Assembly (NCBI GenBank): GCA_002413265.1
Contig: DHWR01000139.1
Span: 35,949-41,597 of the forward strand
Reading direction: 5' to 3'
DNA from: Chloroflexi bacterium UBA5177
GTDB taxonomy: Bacteria; Chloroflexota; UBA5177
DNA: 5,649 bases
Positions 1-5,018 of this stretch are shown piece by piece (position 1 is the stretch's first letter; each line of letters starts with the position of its first letter). A model generated the notes under the pieces. The model was not told the origin of the DNA, ran no database searches, and was given only the letters and a program-made list of their open reading frames with translations. Made by a program: the position numbers and the translations under genes.

Positions 1-22
1 GGCCGGACTAGGCGACCTCTCC
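1..22 (-). tRNA. tRNA gene, 5' part only, probably tRNA-Ser
   Basis: Read on the minus strand from position 22 to the window edge, the sequence starts GGAGAGG (acceptor 5' strand), then T8, C9, a D-stem GCCT and a D-loop beginning AGTCCGG. This is a regular tRNA 5' half: T8 is present, and A14 and the G18G19 pair sit where expected. The GGAG-type acceptor and the GCCTAGT D-arm are typical of bacterial tRNA-Ser genes. The anticodon, the long variable arm and the 3' half lie outside the window, so the isotype is inference. A weak upstream promoter (TTGGAA, 18 bases, GGCAAT, reading minus) may serve it. The alternative is a chance match, since only 22 bases are visible. Confidence 0.6.
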
Positions 23-70
23 ACACCAGGAACCCATTGCCTTCCTTGGCTCGGATGGTTTCCAAGACGT

Positions 71-93
71 GAGCCGGCTGTTGAAGCCGGCTC
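71..93. other. perfect 9-bp hairpin in the intergenic region
   Basis: GAGCCGGCT at 71-79 and AGCCGGCTC at 85-93 form a perfect 9-bp stem with a 5-base loop (GTTGA). Neither strand has a T-run after the stem, so it is not a classical intrinsic terminator. It lies between the minus-strand tRNA at the left edge and the plus-strand PRC-barrel gene. It could act as a factor-dependent end signal, a regulatory RNA element or a protein site. CTTGGC at 45-50 can also pair with GCCAAG at 95-100, enclosing this hairpin. The structure is seen directly; its role is unknown. Confidence 0.5.
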
Positions 94-112
94 GGCCAAG
101 TCTACCAACCAA

Positions 113-140
113 ATTCGATAGGGTCAACGCTGGTTAGTAT
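113..140 (+). promoter_or_regulatory. weak candidate promoter for the PRC-barrel/isomerase pair
   Basis: TAGTAT at 135-140 resembles a -10 box, with ATTCGA at 113-118 as a poor -35 candidate 16 bases upstream. Transcription would start near 147, leaving a leader of about 29 bases before the ATG at 176. An imperfect inverted repeat (TACCAACCA at 103-111 and TGGTTAGTA at 131-139, 8 of 9 bases pairing) overlaps this area and could be an operator. Both elements are weak by eye and would need mapping of the transcript start. Confidence 0.3.
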
Positions 141-175
141 GGGACACAGCGCAGGAATCTGGGAGGCGTGGCGTT

Positions 176-805
176 ATGGATCTTTACTTCGGCGTCACCG
201 TGGAGCAGCGAGACGGCGACACCCTGGGCCATTTGCAGCAGGTCGTTTGTGACGTCGATACGCTGGAAGTCCGGGATCTGGTTGTCCAGGGTGCGCGATG
301 GGGCGAGGGCGCGGTACTGCTGCCCTTGGAGGCCGTCGATTCCTCGGACGATGACGCCGTGATCGTCGCACTTTCGGCCGAGCAATACGAGCAATTGAGC
401 GAGTACGAGGACATTGTGAACGTAGCGCCTCCGCCATCGGCAGACAACGCAGCGGACTTGGAGGAGGAACCGATCGATCTTCCTTACGTGCCGCCAGTTG
501 GGGCAGCTACGGGCATTGAATCTATAGCTTTTACACCGGTACTCGAGGAGATTCCCAGGATCCGCTCTGCGGACGAGGTGCTCGGGCTGGAGACGAAAGT
601 CTACTCGACGGATGGTGACCTCGGGCACCTTCGGGCCGTGACGCTCGACGATCAGACACGTCGATTGACAATCCTGCTGGTGGAAAAAGGCGCTGTCTTT
701 CCACATGATTTTGAGGTTCCTGTGGAATTGGTCAAGAGCATCCGGCCGGCGGCAGTGATTCTCTCCGTAAACCGGTCGGAGGTCCAGGCGGCTTCAAATG
801 CCTGA
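176..805 (+). CDS. protein with two PRC-barrel-like units
   Basis: A 209-residue protein without signal peptide or membrane segment. Residues about 3-75 and about 138-200 read as two PRC-barrel-like units: short strand-rich segments built on the pattern DGD-(T)-LGHL, then a stretch ending in a hydrophobic LVV or LLV strand, then VP/LP-x-E and a final strand. The DGDTLGHL (14-20) and DGDLGHL (146-151) segments show that the halves are related. Residues about 82-125 form a proline-rich, acidic linker (PPPSAD, LEEEP). PRC-barrel proteins occur in photosynthetic reaction centres, RimM and many uncharacterised stress or RNA-associated proteins, so no specific function can be assigned. The ATG is supported by GGGAGG at 161-166, nine bases upstream. 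The gene overlaps the following isomerase gene by 8 bases, which implies co-translation. The family assignment is by pattern, not search. Confidence 0.8.
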   Translation: MDLYFGVTVEQRDGDTLGHLQQVVCDVDTLEVRDLVVQGARWGEGAVLLPLEAVDSSDDDAVIVALSAEQYEQLSEYEDIVNVAPPPSADNAADLEEEPIDLPYVPPVGAATGIESIAFTPVLEEIPRIRSADEVLGLETKVYSTDGDLGHLRAVTLDDQTRRLTILLVEKGAVFPHDFEVPVELVKSIRPAAVILSVNRSEVQAASNA

Positions 806-1868
806 TATCGATCTGGACGATCCAGCTTCCTACTCGTCGCTGGACCCGGACGACATGTACCGGCGAGTCAATGATCTCGCGGTCCAGATGGCGGATGCCT
901 GGGCCCTGTCCCAAGCAATGGCTCTACCAGAAGACTTAGGGAGGGTGCAGAATGTCGTCGTCGCGGGCATGGGCGGCTCGGCGATCGGCGGCTCGCTGCT
1001 CGAAGCCTATGCGGCTGCCGACATGCCCATCCCAATATCGGTCTGGCGCGGCTATGGTCTGCCTCAGTACGTGAACCGGCGCTCGCTCGTGATCATCGCC
1101 AGCTATTCTGGGAACACCGAGGAGACGCTCTCAGCCATGAACGAGGCGCACTCGAGGGGATCCCGGTTGATTGCCGTCACGACCGGGGGCCGTGTTCTGC
1201 AGCAGGCCACTGATTGGTCCGTCCCGACTTTGACCTTCAGTTATGATGCGCAGCCCCGAGCCACGCTCGGGTACCTGTTTACTCCGCTCGTAGGCATCGT
1301 GGCGCGCTTGGGCTTTCTCCCCGACCAAGAGGCGCTCATGAGGGAAGCGATCGCGCGCGTTCGTTCGGTTCGAAACGAGTGGAGCGGAGAAGTTCCACGA
1401 ACCCAAAACCCGGCGAAGCAAATGGCTCGAGCTGCGTTTGGCAAGGTCGTGGTCGTATATGGCTCAGAGTTTCTCGCGGCGGGCGCCCGCCGTTGGAAGA
1501 CGCAGGTGAATGAGAACTCCAAGCAATGGGCGTTCTTCGAAGAGTTCTCAGAGCTCAACCACAATGCCATTGTCGGCTATGGATATCCGTCAAATCTGTC
1601 GGAGCGCATGCAGGTTTTTGTCCTGGATAGCCCGCAGCTTTCGCACCGAATACGCCTGAGGATGCAGGTCACCGGGCGGCTCATGGATCAGTTTGGGGTG
1701 CCTCATCAGACTGTTAGCGGTTCGGGAACCGGAAGGCTTGCCCAGATATTTACCCTTATCTCATTGGGCGACTATGTGAGCTACTACCTGGCGTTGCTCA
1801 ACGGCGCCGACCCGACTGAGATCAAGCCCATCGATTTTCTGAAAACAGAGCTTTCCAGGACGCAGTAA
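798..1868 (+). CDS. bifunctional phosphoglucose/phosphomannose isomerase (SIS family)
   Basis: A 356-residue cytoplasmic enzyme expected to interconvert fructose-6-phosphate with glucose-6-phosphate and mannose-6-phosphate. It belongs to the short SIS-fold class found in archaea and some bacteria, not the roughly 550-residue classical Pgi. The first SIS domain carries the phosphate-binding stretch GMGGSAIGGS (57-66), then ASYSGNTEET (101-110) and VTTGG (127-131). QPRATLG (152-158) supplies the conserved arginine. The second half has NENSKQ (238-243) and ELNHN (252-256), whose glutamate and histidine match the family's catalytic pair. The C-terminus DPTEIKPIDFLK (338-349) is the typical family tail, and K349 is the likely catalytic lysine. 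The ATG is preceded by AGGCGG at 786-791 with a 6-base gap, inside the end of the upstream gene. Family placement is firm. Dual specificity is inferred from the class, because mannose activity cannot be read directly. Confidence 0.92.
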   Translation: MPDIDLDDPASYSSLDPDDMYRRVNDLAVQMADAWALSQAMALPEDLGRVQNVVVAGMGGSAIGGSLLEAYAAADMPIPISVWRGYGLPQYVNRRSLVIIASYSGNTEETLSAMNEAHSRGSRLIAVTTGGRVLQQATDWSVPTLTFSYDAQPRATLGYLFTPLVGIVARLGFLPDQEALMREAIARVRSVRNEWSGEVPRTQNPAKQMARAAFGKVVVVYGSEFLAAGARRWKTQVNENSKQWAFFEEFSELNHNAIVGYGYPSNLSERMQVFVLDSPQLSHRIRLRMQVTGRLMDQFGVPHQTVSGSGTGRLAQIFTLISLGDYVSYYLALLNGADPTEIKPIDFLKTELSRTQ

Positions 1869-1899
1869 ACGGCTGACATCAACCTAGGCTTGAAACGGC

Positions 1900-2190
1900 T
1901 CAAGCTCGACAGGGCGCGGGCAGGTTGTTTCCCGTTATCTCGAAGAGTCTCGCCTCGTCAGGACTCATGCGAGCCACCTCGACGATGTCCTCTCCGAAAA
2001 CCATGTAGCTCTCGAGGAGATGCACGAGCTGCTCCCAGTCCACGACGTAGGTGGTGCGAACCATGCCGCCGGCTCTATCTAAGGACGACGGCTTCTCGCC
2101 AACGCACACCACGCGATACAGATCGCGGAAATACTCCTGAATACGATCTTCGGCGATCTCCTCCTCACCGAGCATCTGTAGGAGCGCCAT
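1900..2190 (-). CDS. small conserved-looking protein of unknown function
   Basis: A 96-residue acidic protein that I do not recognise. There is no signal peptide, membrane segment or cysteine pair; it looks alpha-helical at both ends (EEEIAEDRIQEYFRDLYRVV at 9-28; DEARLFEITG at 78-87). Coding is supported by an excellent ribosome binding site on the minus strand (GGGGAGGA at 2203-2196, five bases before the ATG) and by an in-frame TAG just upstream at 2205-2203 that limits the start. It lies 79 bases downstream of the cytidylate-kinase-like gene on the same strand and probably shares its transcript. The sequence around its ribosome binding site can pair with the bases after the kinase stop codon, suggesting coupled translation. 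Its stop lies 31 bases from the end of the convergent isomerase gene. It might modulate or assist the kinase-like protein, but that is only a guess from position. Confidence 0.7.
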   Translation of the reverse strand: MALLQMLGEEEIAEDRIQEYFRDLYRVVCVGEKPSSLDRAGGMVRTTYVVDWEQLVHLLESYMVFGEDIVEVARMSPDEARLFEITGNNLPAPCRA

Positions 2191-2192
2191 CG

Positions 2193-2269
2193 GTGTCCTC
2201 CCCTAATCTCGCCGGTTGCTTGCAGTTCCTTTAGCAGGGAACGTGCCGCGGGCCGGTGTGGGGGGACAC
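2193..2269 (-). promoter_or_regulatory. possible translational-coupling structure over a ribosome binding site
   Basis: On the minus-strand transcript, GTGTCCCCCC (2269-2260), starting within one base of the kinase-like gene's stop codon, can pair with GGGGAGGACAC (2203-2193), the ribosome binding site of the 96-residue gene. The helix has ten pairs with one bulged A at 2199, closing a 56-base loop that contains a smaller GTTCC/GGAAC hairpin (2242-2238 with 2229-2225). Ribosomes finishing the first gene would disrupt it and free the site. The complementarity is seen directly; the regulatory role is inference. Confidence 0.4.
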
Positions 2270-2914
2270 TCATGACTTTGGAGTCGGCTTGTCCCGGTCT
2301 GCTGCAACGGCAGAGCAGATGAGGGAGGTGGCTGCCAGCTGAGAGAAGTGCGCAGTGTTCAGCACTAAGTCGTAATGACCGACGTCGAGCCACTTGGCGC
2401 GATAGTAGTGTCGAATGTACTTGCTTCGGCTGGAGTCCGCAGATTTGATCTTCTGAAGCGCTTGGCGCTGGTCGAGCTTCTCGGTGGCCATCACCATCTC
2501 GATCCTATGACTCAACGGCGCGACCAGGAGCACGTGGAGTACATCTGGGTTGCTCTCGAGTATGAAAGCGGCGCCGCGATCGACGATTATCGCGTCGCTG
2601 TTCCGTGCGATCTCCCAGATAACCTGGCGGGTCACCTGCAGGTAGGTAGCTTCGTCGACTTCGAGCCCCTCATCAGGTCGGCTCGGGAGGACGGTTGCCG
2701 GATAGAGCCTCCGCATGGTGCGAACGAGATCCGCAACGAGATTGCTGTCTCGTTCGTCCCTCTCCGAGAGTTGAGACTGGGTAACGCCGAGACGTCGGGC
2801 GACCTCACTGAGCATGTCCTGCGCCACGAGTCTGAGGCCGAGCTTCTCCGCCACGGCTTGAGCGATTTCGTCGCCCATGCTTCCGTATTGACGCGAAACG
2901 GTGATTACGGGCAT
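2270..2914 (-). CDS. cytidylate kinase-like family protein
   Basis: A 214-residue protein of the cytidylate-kinase-like P-loop family (the AAK-type group annotated as Cytidylate kinase-like). The N-terminus VITVSRQYGSMGDEIA (3-18) is the family signature. It is followed by a D33 element after the first helix-strand unit, VDRGAAFIL (111-119) in place of the usual GRGA segment, and SSRSKYIRHYYRAKWLDV (161-178) leading into YDLVLNT (181-187). Members are presumed nucleotide or small-molecule kinases, but most lack a tested substrate, so CMP should not be assumed. The phosphate-binding loop reads GSMGDE, without the usual Lys or Arg, which may alter activity. The start is fixed by the family N-terminus. 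There is no ribosome binding site upstream, and a -10-like TATAGA lies only 11 bases before the ATG, so the transcript may be nearly leaderless. It is followed by the 96-residue gene. Confidence 0.85.
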   Translation of the reverse strand: MPVITVSRQYGSMGDEIAQAVAEKLGLRLVAQDMLSEVARRLGVTQSQLSERDERDSNLVADLVRTMRRLYPATVLPSRPDEGLEVDEATYLQVTRQVIWEIARNSDAIIVDRGAAFILESNPDVLHVLLVAPLSHRIEMVMATEKLDQRQALQKIKSADSSRSKYIRHYYRAKWLDVGHYDLVLNTAHFSQLAATSLICSAVAADRDKPTPKS

Positions 2915-2924
2915 AAGGAGAGTG

Positions 2925-2935
2925 TCTATACACGG
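2925..2935 (-). promoter_or_regulatory. extended -10 box for the kinase-like gene
   Basis: Minus-strand CCGTGTATAGA holds TATAGA (2930-2925) preceded directly by TG. Initiation six to eight bases on would fall at about 2917-2919, just before the ATG at 2914, giving a leader of only a few bases. No -35 box is evident, because that position is taken by the terminator hairpin of the upstream tRNA. The same CCGTGTATA string occurs on the other strand upstream of the peptidase gene. Alternatively the kinase-like gene is read through from the tRNA promoter. Confidence 0.45.
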
Positions 2936-2936
2936 A

Positions 2937-2962
2937 AACTGACCTGCCTAAGCAGGTCAGTT
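2937..2962 (-). terminator. hairpin terminator of the initiator tRNA gene
   Basis: AACTGACCTGC (2937-2947) and GCAGGTCAGTT (2952-2962) form a perfect 11-bp stem with a 4-base loop. It starts two bases after the CCA end of the tRNA on the minus strand. The 3' arm ends in TTT and then CC, so the U-tract is short but partly built into the stem. Position and strength fit an intrinsic terminator ending the tRNA transcript before the kinase-like gene. Confidence 0.7.
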
Positions 2963-2964
2963 CA

Positions 2965-3039
2965 TGGTAGCGGGGGTAGGATTCGAACCTACGACCTCCG
3001 GGTTATGAGCCCGACGAGCTGCCACTGCTCTACCCCGCG
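2965..3039 (-). tRNA. initiator tRNA-fMet, anticodon CAT
   Basis: A complete 75-nt cloverleaf with encoded CCA. The acceptor is CGCGGGG against CCCCGCT, D-stem GAGC/GCTC with the 7-base loop AGTGGCA, anticodon arm TCGGG-CTCATAA-CCCGG, variable loop AGGTC, and T arm GTAGG-TTCGAAT-CCTAC. Initiator features are all present: an unpaired 1-72 position, A11/T24 in the D-stem, and three consecutive G-C pairs (29-31 with 39-41) below the anticodon loop. It delivers formyl-methionine to the ribosomal P site. Two departures from the usual bacterial form are visible: the 1-72 mismatch is C/U rather than C/A, and the T loop is TTCGAAT where many bacterial initiators have TTCAAAT. A promoter lies just upstream and a hairpin terminator just downstream, so it looks like a single-gene transcription unit. 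Confidence 0.95.
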
Positions 3040-3048
3040 GCGCACTAA

Positions 3049-3078
3049 AGTGTAACGAGTAGGGGAGCGAAAATTCAA
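3049..3078 (-). promoter_or_regulatory. promoter of the initiator tRNA gene
   Basis: Read on the minus strand, TTGAAT (3078-3073) and TACACT (3054-3049) are separated by 18 bases and match four of six bases each of the standard -35 and -10 boxes. Transcription would start near 3042, only a few bases before the mature tRNA end at 3039, a usual spacing for tRNA genes. The elements are imperfect, but the position is convincing. Confidence 0.5.
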
Positions 3079-3141
3079 GCGCCTGGATACATAGGTGACC
3101 GCGCATCCGACATGGGCGCGTGACAACAGGGCGGATATTCC

Positions 3142-3152
3142 CCGTGTATAAA
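3142..3152 (+). promoter_or_regulatory. -10 promoter element of the oligopeptidase gene
   Basis: CCGTGTATAAA contains TATAAA (3147-3152), five of six bases of the standard -10 box, preceded directly by TG. Initiation near 3159 would give a leader of about 30 bases. No -35 box sits at the standard distance; GTGACA at 3120-3125 is a good match but 21 bases away, which is too far. The box shares CCGTGTATA with the candidate promoter of the kinase-like gene on the other strand. Confidence 0.5.
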
Positions 3153-3188
3153 GAGGCAACGTTTCAGCCAAATCTGAAGGGGTAGCCG

Positions 3189-5018
3189 ATGCCGAAGAGC
3201 GTTCCAGCACGGAGCGAGCTCCGGGCGAACCGCACCTGGGACGTGCAGAGCGTGTTTCCCGATGACGGCACCTGGGAAGCCGCAATCGCGGACGTGGAGC
3301 GACAGATTCCTATCGTTTCGAGTTTTCGGGGCCGCCTCGCGGAGGGGGCAAGCGTTCTTCTTGAATACCTTGACGCCACCGACGAATTCTTTCGTGCGGT
3401 CGGAAAGATTTATGTGTATGCGACGGGCGTCCACAGCGTCGACACGACCAATCAGGGAGGCGTAGCCAAGTTCGGTCGTGCCCGCGGGCTCTTCGGACAG
3501 GCCGTTGCTTCGACTGCGTTCGCCGAACCGGAAGTGTTAGCGATTGGCAGGGAGCGGATCGAAGGCCTGATGGAAGAGGAGCCGCGCCTCAGAGTGTACG
3601 GCCACTATATCGAAAATCTGTTCCGGGAGGCGGTGCACGTTCGCTCGGCAGAGGTGGAAGAGGTGCTGGGACTCGCTCAGGATCCCTTCGGCACGGCAAC
3701 CTCAATTCACGGCGTATTGACGGATGCGGACTTGAAGTTTCGGCCTGCACGGGACTCCAACGGAAGAGAGATAGAGCTTGTGCAGGGAAATTACCACGAT
3801 CTGCTGAACAGCGAGGATCGTGAGATTCGAAGAACGGCTTGGGAGAACTACACGGACGGGCACCGGGGCATGCAAAACACGATGGCCGCGTGCCTGTCCG
3901 CCGGTATCAAGCGGGACGTCTTCAACGCACGAGTACGCCACTATGGGTCGTCGCTCGAGGCTTCGCTTGCTCCAAACAACATCCCGCTCGAAGTGTTCCA
4001 CAATCTCGTCGACACGTTTCGGCAAAATCTGCCTACCTGGCACCGCTACTGGAGAGTGCGCCGGCAGGCGTTGGGAGTCGACCAGCTGCATCCGTACGAC
4101 GTTTGGGCTCCCCTCGGCTCTCGCTCGCCGCAGATTCCGTACGAAGAAGCCGTTGACCTCATCTGTCAGGGGATGTCTCCGCTCGGAGACGAGTACGTGG
4201 AAACATTACGGCGAGGCTGTCTAGACGAGAGGTGGGTCGACGTCTACCCGAATAAGGGCAAGATGAGCGGCGCCTTCTCCGACGGGTTTCCGGGAACGTA
4301 CCCGTTCATCTTAATGAGCTACACGGATGACGTCTTCAGTCTGAGCACACTGGCGCACGAGCTTGGTCACTCTTTGCATTCGTACTTCACGTGGCAGAAC
4401 CAGCCCCTCGTGTACTCGCAGTACTCGATGTTCGTGGCAGAGACTGCCTCGAACTTCAATCAAGCCTTGGTTCGCTCACATCTCCTCGCCAGCCGCAGCG
4501 ACCTAGACTTCCAGCTGGCTCTGATCGAAGAAGCCATGAGCAACTTCCATCGGTACTTCTTCATCATGCCGACGCTCGCTCGATTGGAATTGGAGATTCA
4601 CGAGAAGGTTGAGCAGGGCCAGGAGCTAACGGCTGAGGGCCTCACGGAGCGGATGACGGAGCTCTTCCGAGAGGGCTACGGAGATGAGGTGCATGTCGAC
4701 GAGGAACGCGTCGGCATTACCTGGGGAGAGTTCTCTCATCACATGTACGGGAACTTTTACGTGTTCCAGTACGCTACCGGCATCTCCGCCGCCAACTCAC
4801 TGGCTCAATCCGTGGTGGACGAGGGGCGGCCCGCGGCCGAGCGGTATCTAAACCTTTTGAAAGCGGGAGGGTCGGTGTATCCGATAGATGGGTTGAGAGC
4901 AGCCGGGGTGGATATGACAACGCCTGAGCCGGTCAATCGGGCGTTCGCCGTGCTGGCGCAAACCGTCGACAGACTGGAGGAGATTGTGGGACAGAGGAGC
5001 GCGTCGAAGGACGGCTAG
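3189..5018 (+). CDS. pepF: oligoendopeptidase F, M3 zinc metallopeptidase
   Basis: A 609-residue cytoplasmic zinc peptidase expected to cut short peptides in protein and peptide turnover; the length is normal for PepF. The N-terminal helical lobe (about 10-200) has the family segment FRAVGKIYVYATGVHSVDTT (68-87). The catalytic lobe has HELGH at 390-394 (zinc ligands H390 and H394, catalytic E391) and E418 in FVAETASNFN (415-424) as the third ligand. H518 and Y520, in the segment leading to FYVFQYATG (523-531), match the conserved histidine and tyrosine that stabilise substrate in M3 enzymes. GKMSGAFS (357-364) and PFILMSY (372-378) are typical PepF landmarks. No signal peptide is seen. The ATG is supported by AAGGGG at 3177-3182, six bases upstream. 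The gene stands alone on its strand, and its TAG stop overlaps the TAG of the convergent XdhC-family gene within CTAG. Confidence 0.95.
   Translation: MPKSVPARSELRANRTWDVQSVFPDDGTWEAAIADVERQIPIVSSFRGRLAEGASVLLEYLDATDEFFRAVGKIYVYATGVHSVDTTNQGGVAKFGRARGLFGQAVASTAFAEPEVLAIGRERIEGLMEEEPRLRVYGHYIENLFREAVHVRSAEVEEVLGLAQDPFGTATSIHGVLTDADLKFRPARDSNGREIELVQGNYHDLLNSEDREIRRTAWENYTDGHRGMQNTMAACLSAGIKRDVFNARVRHYGSSLEASLAPNNIPLEVFHNLVDTFRQNLPTWHRYWRVRRQALGVDQLHPYDVWAPLGSRSPQIPYEEAVDLICQGMSPLGDEYVETLRRGCLDERWVDVYPNKGKMSGAFSDGFPGTYPFILMSYTDDVFSLSTLAHELGHSLHSYFTWQNQPLVYSQYSMFVAETASNFNQALVRSHLLASRSDLDFQLALIEEAMSNFHRYFFIMPTLARLELEIHEKVEQGQELTAEGLTERMTELFREGYGDEVHVDEERVGITWGEFSHHMYGNFYVFQYATGISAANSLAQSVVDEGRPAAERYLNLLKAGGSVYPIDGLRAAGVDMTTPEPVNRAFAVLAQTVDRLEEIVGQRSASKDG

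Noticed and set aside
1..122. Possible end of an upstream plus-strand coding region
   Set aside because: Two plus frames stay open for 70-120 bases, but neither gives a recognisable peptide, and the first 22 bases fit a minus-strand tRNA better.
134..706. 190-residue minus-strand open frame opposite the PRC-barrel gene
   Set aside because: Arg- and Cys-rich composition and no motif; it is the antisense shadow of a gene with a good ribosome binding site and family pattern.
1888..1905. Hairpin GCTTGA/TCAAGC between the isomerase gene and the convergent small gene, considered as a bidirectional terminator
   Set aside because: Only six pairs with no T-run on either strand; it also includes the small gene's stop codon. 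Too weak to call.
1890..2234. 114-residue plus-strand open frame
   Set aside because: It is rich in Arg, Pro and Ser, typical of an antisense shadow, lacks a ribosome binding site and covers the better supported 96-residue minus-strand gene.
2079..2393. 104-residue minus-strand open frame overlapping both the kinase end and the 96-residue gene
   Set aside because: Arg-rich shadow in another frame of two better supported genes, with no family signature.
2375..3055. 226-residue plus-strand open frame
   Set aside because: It runs antisense through the kinase-like gene and across the initiator tRNA. Its sequence has no recognisable family, while the opposite strand has clear motifs.
3820..4224. 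Overlapping plus-strand open frame inside the peptidase gene
   Set aside because: Out-of-frame shadow in a GC-rich gene whose main frame carries all family motifs without interruption.
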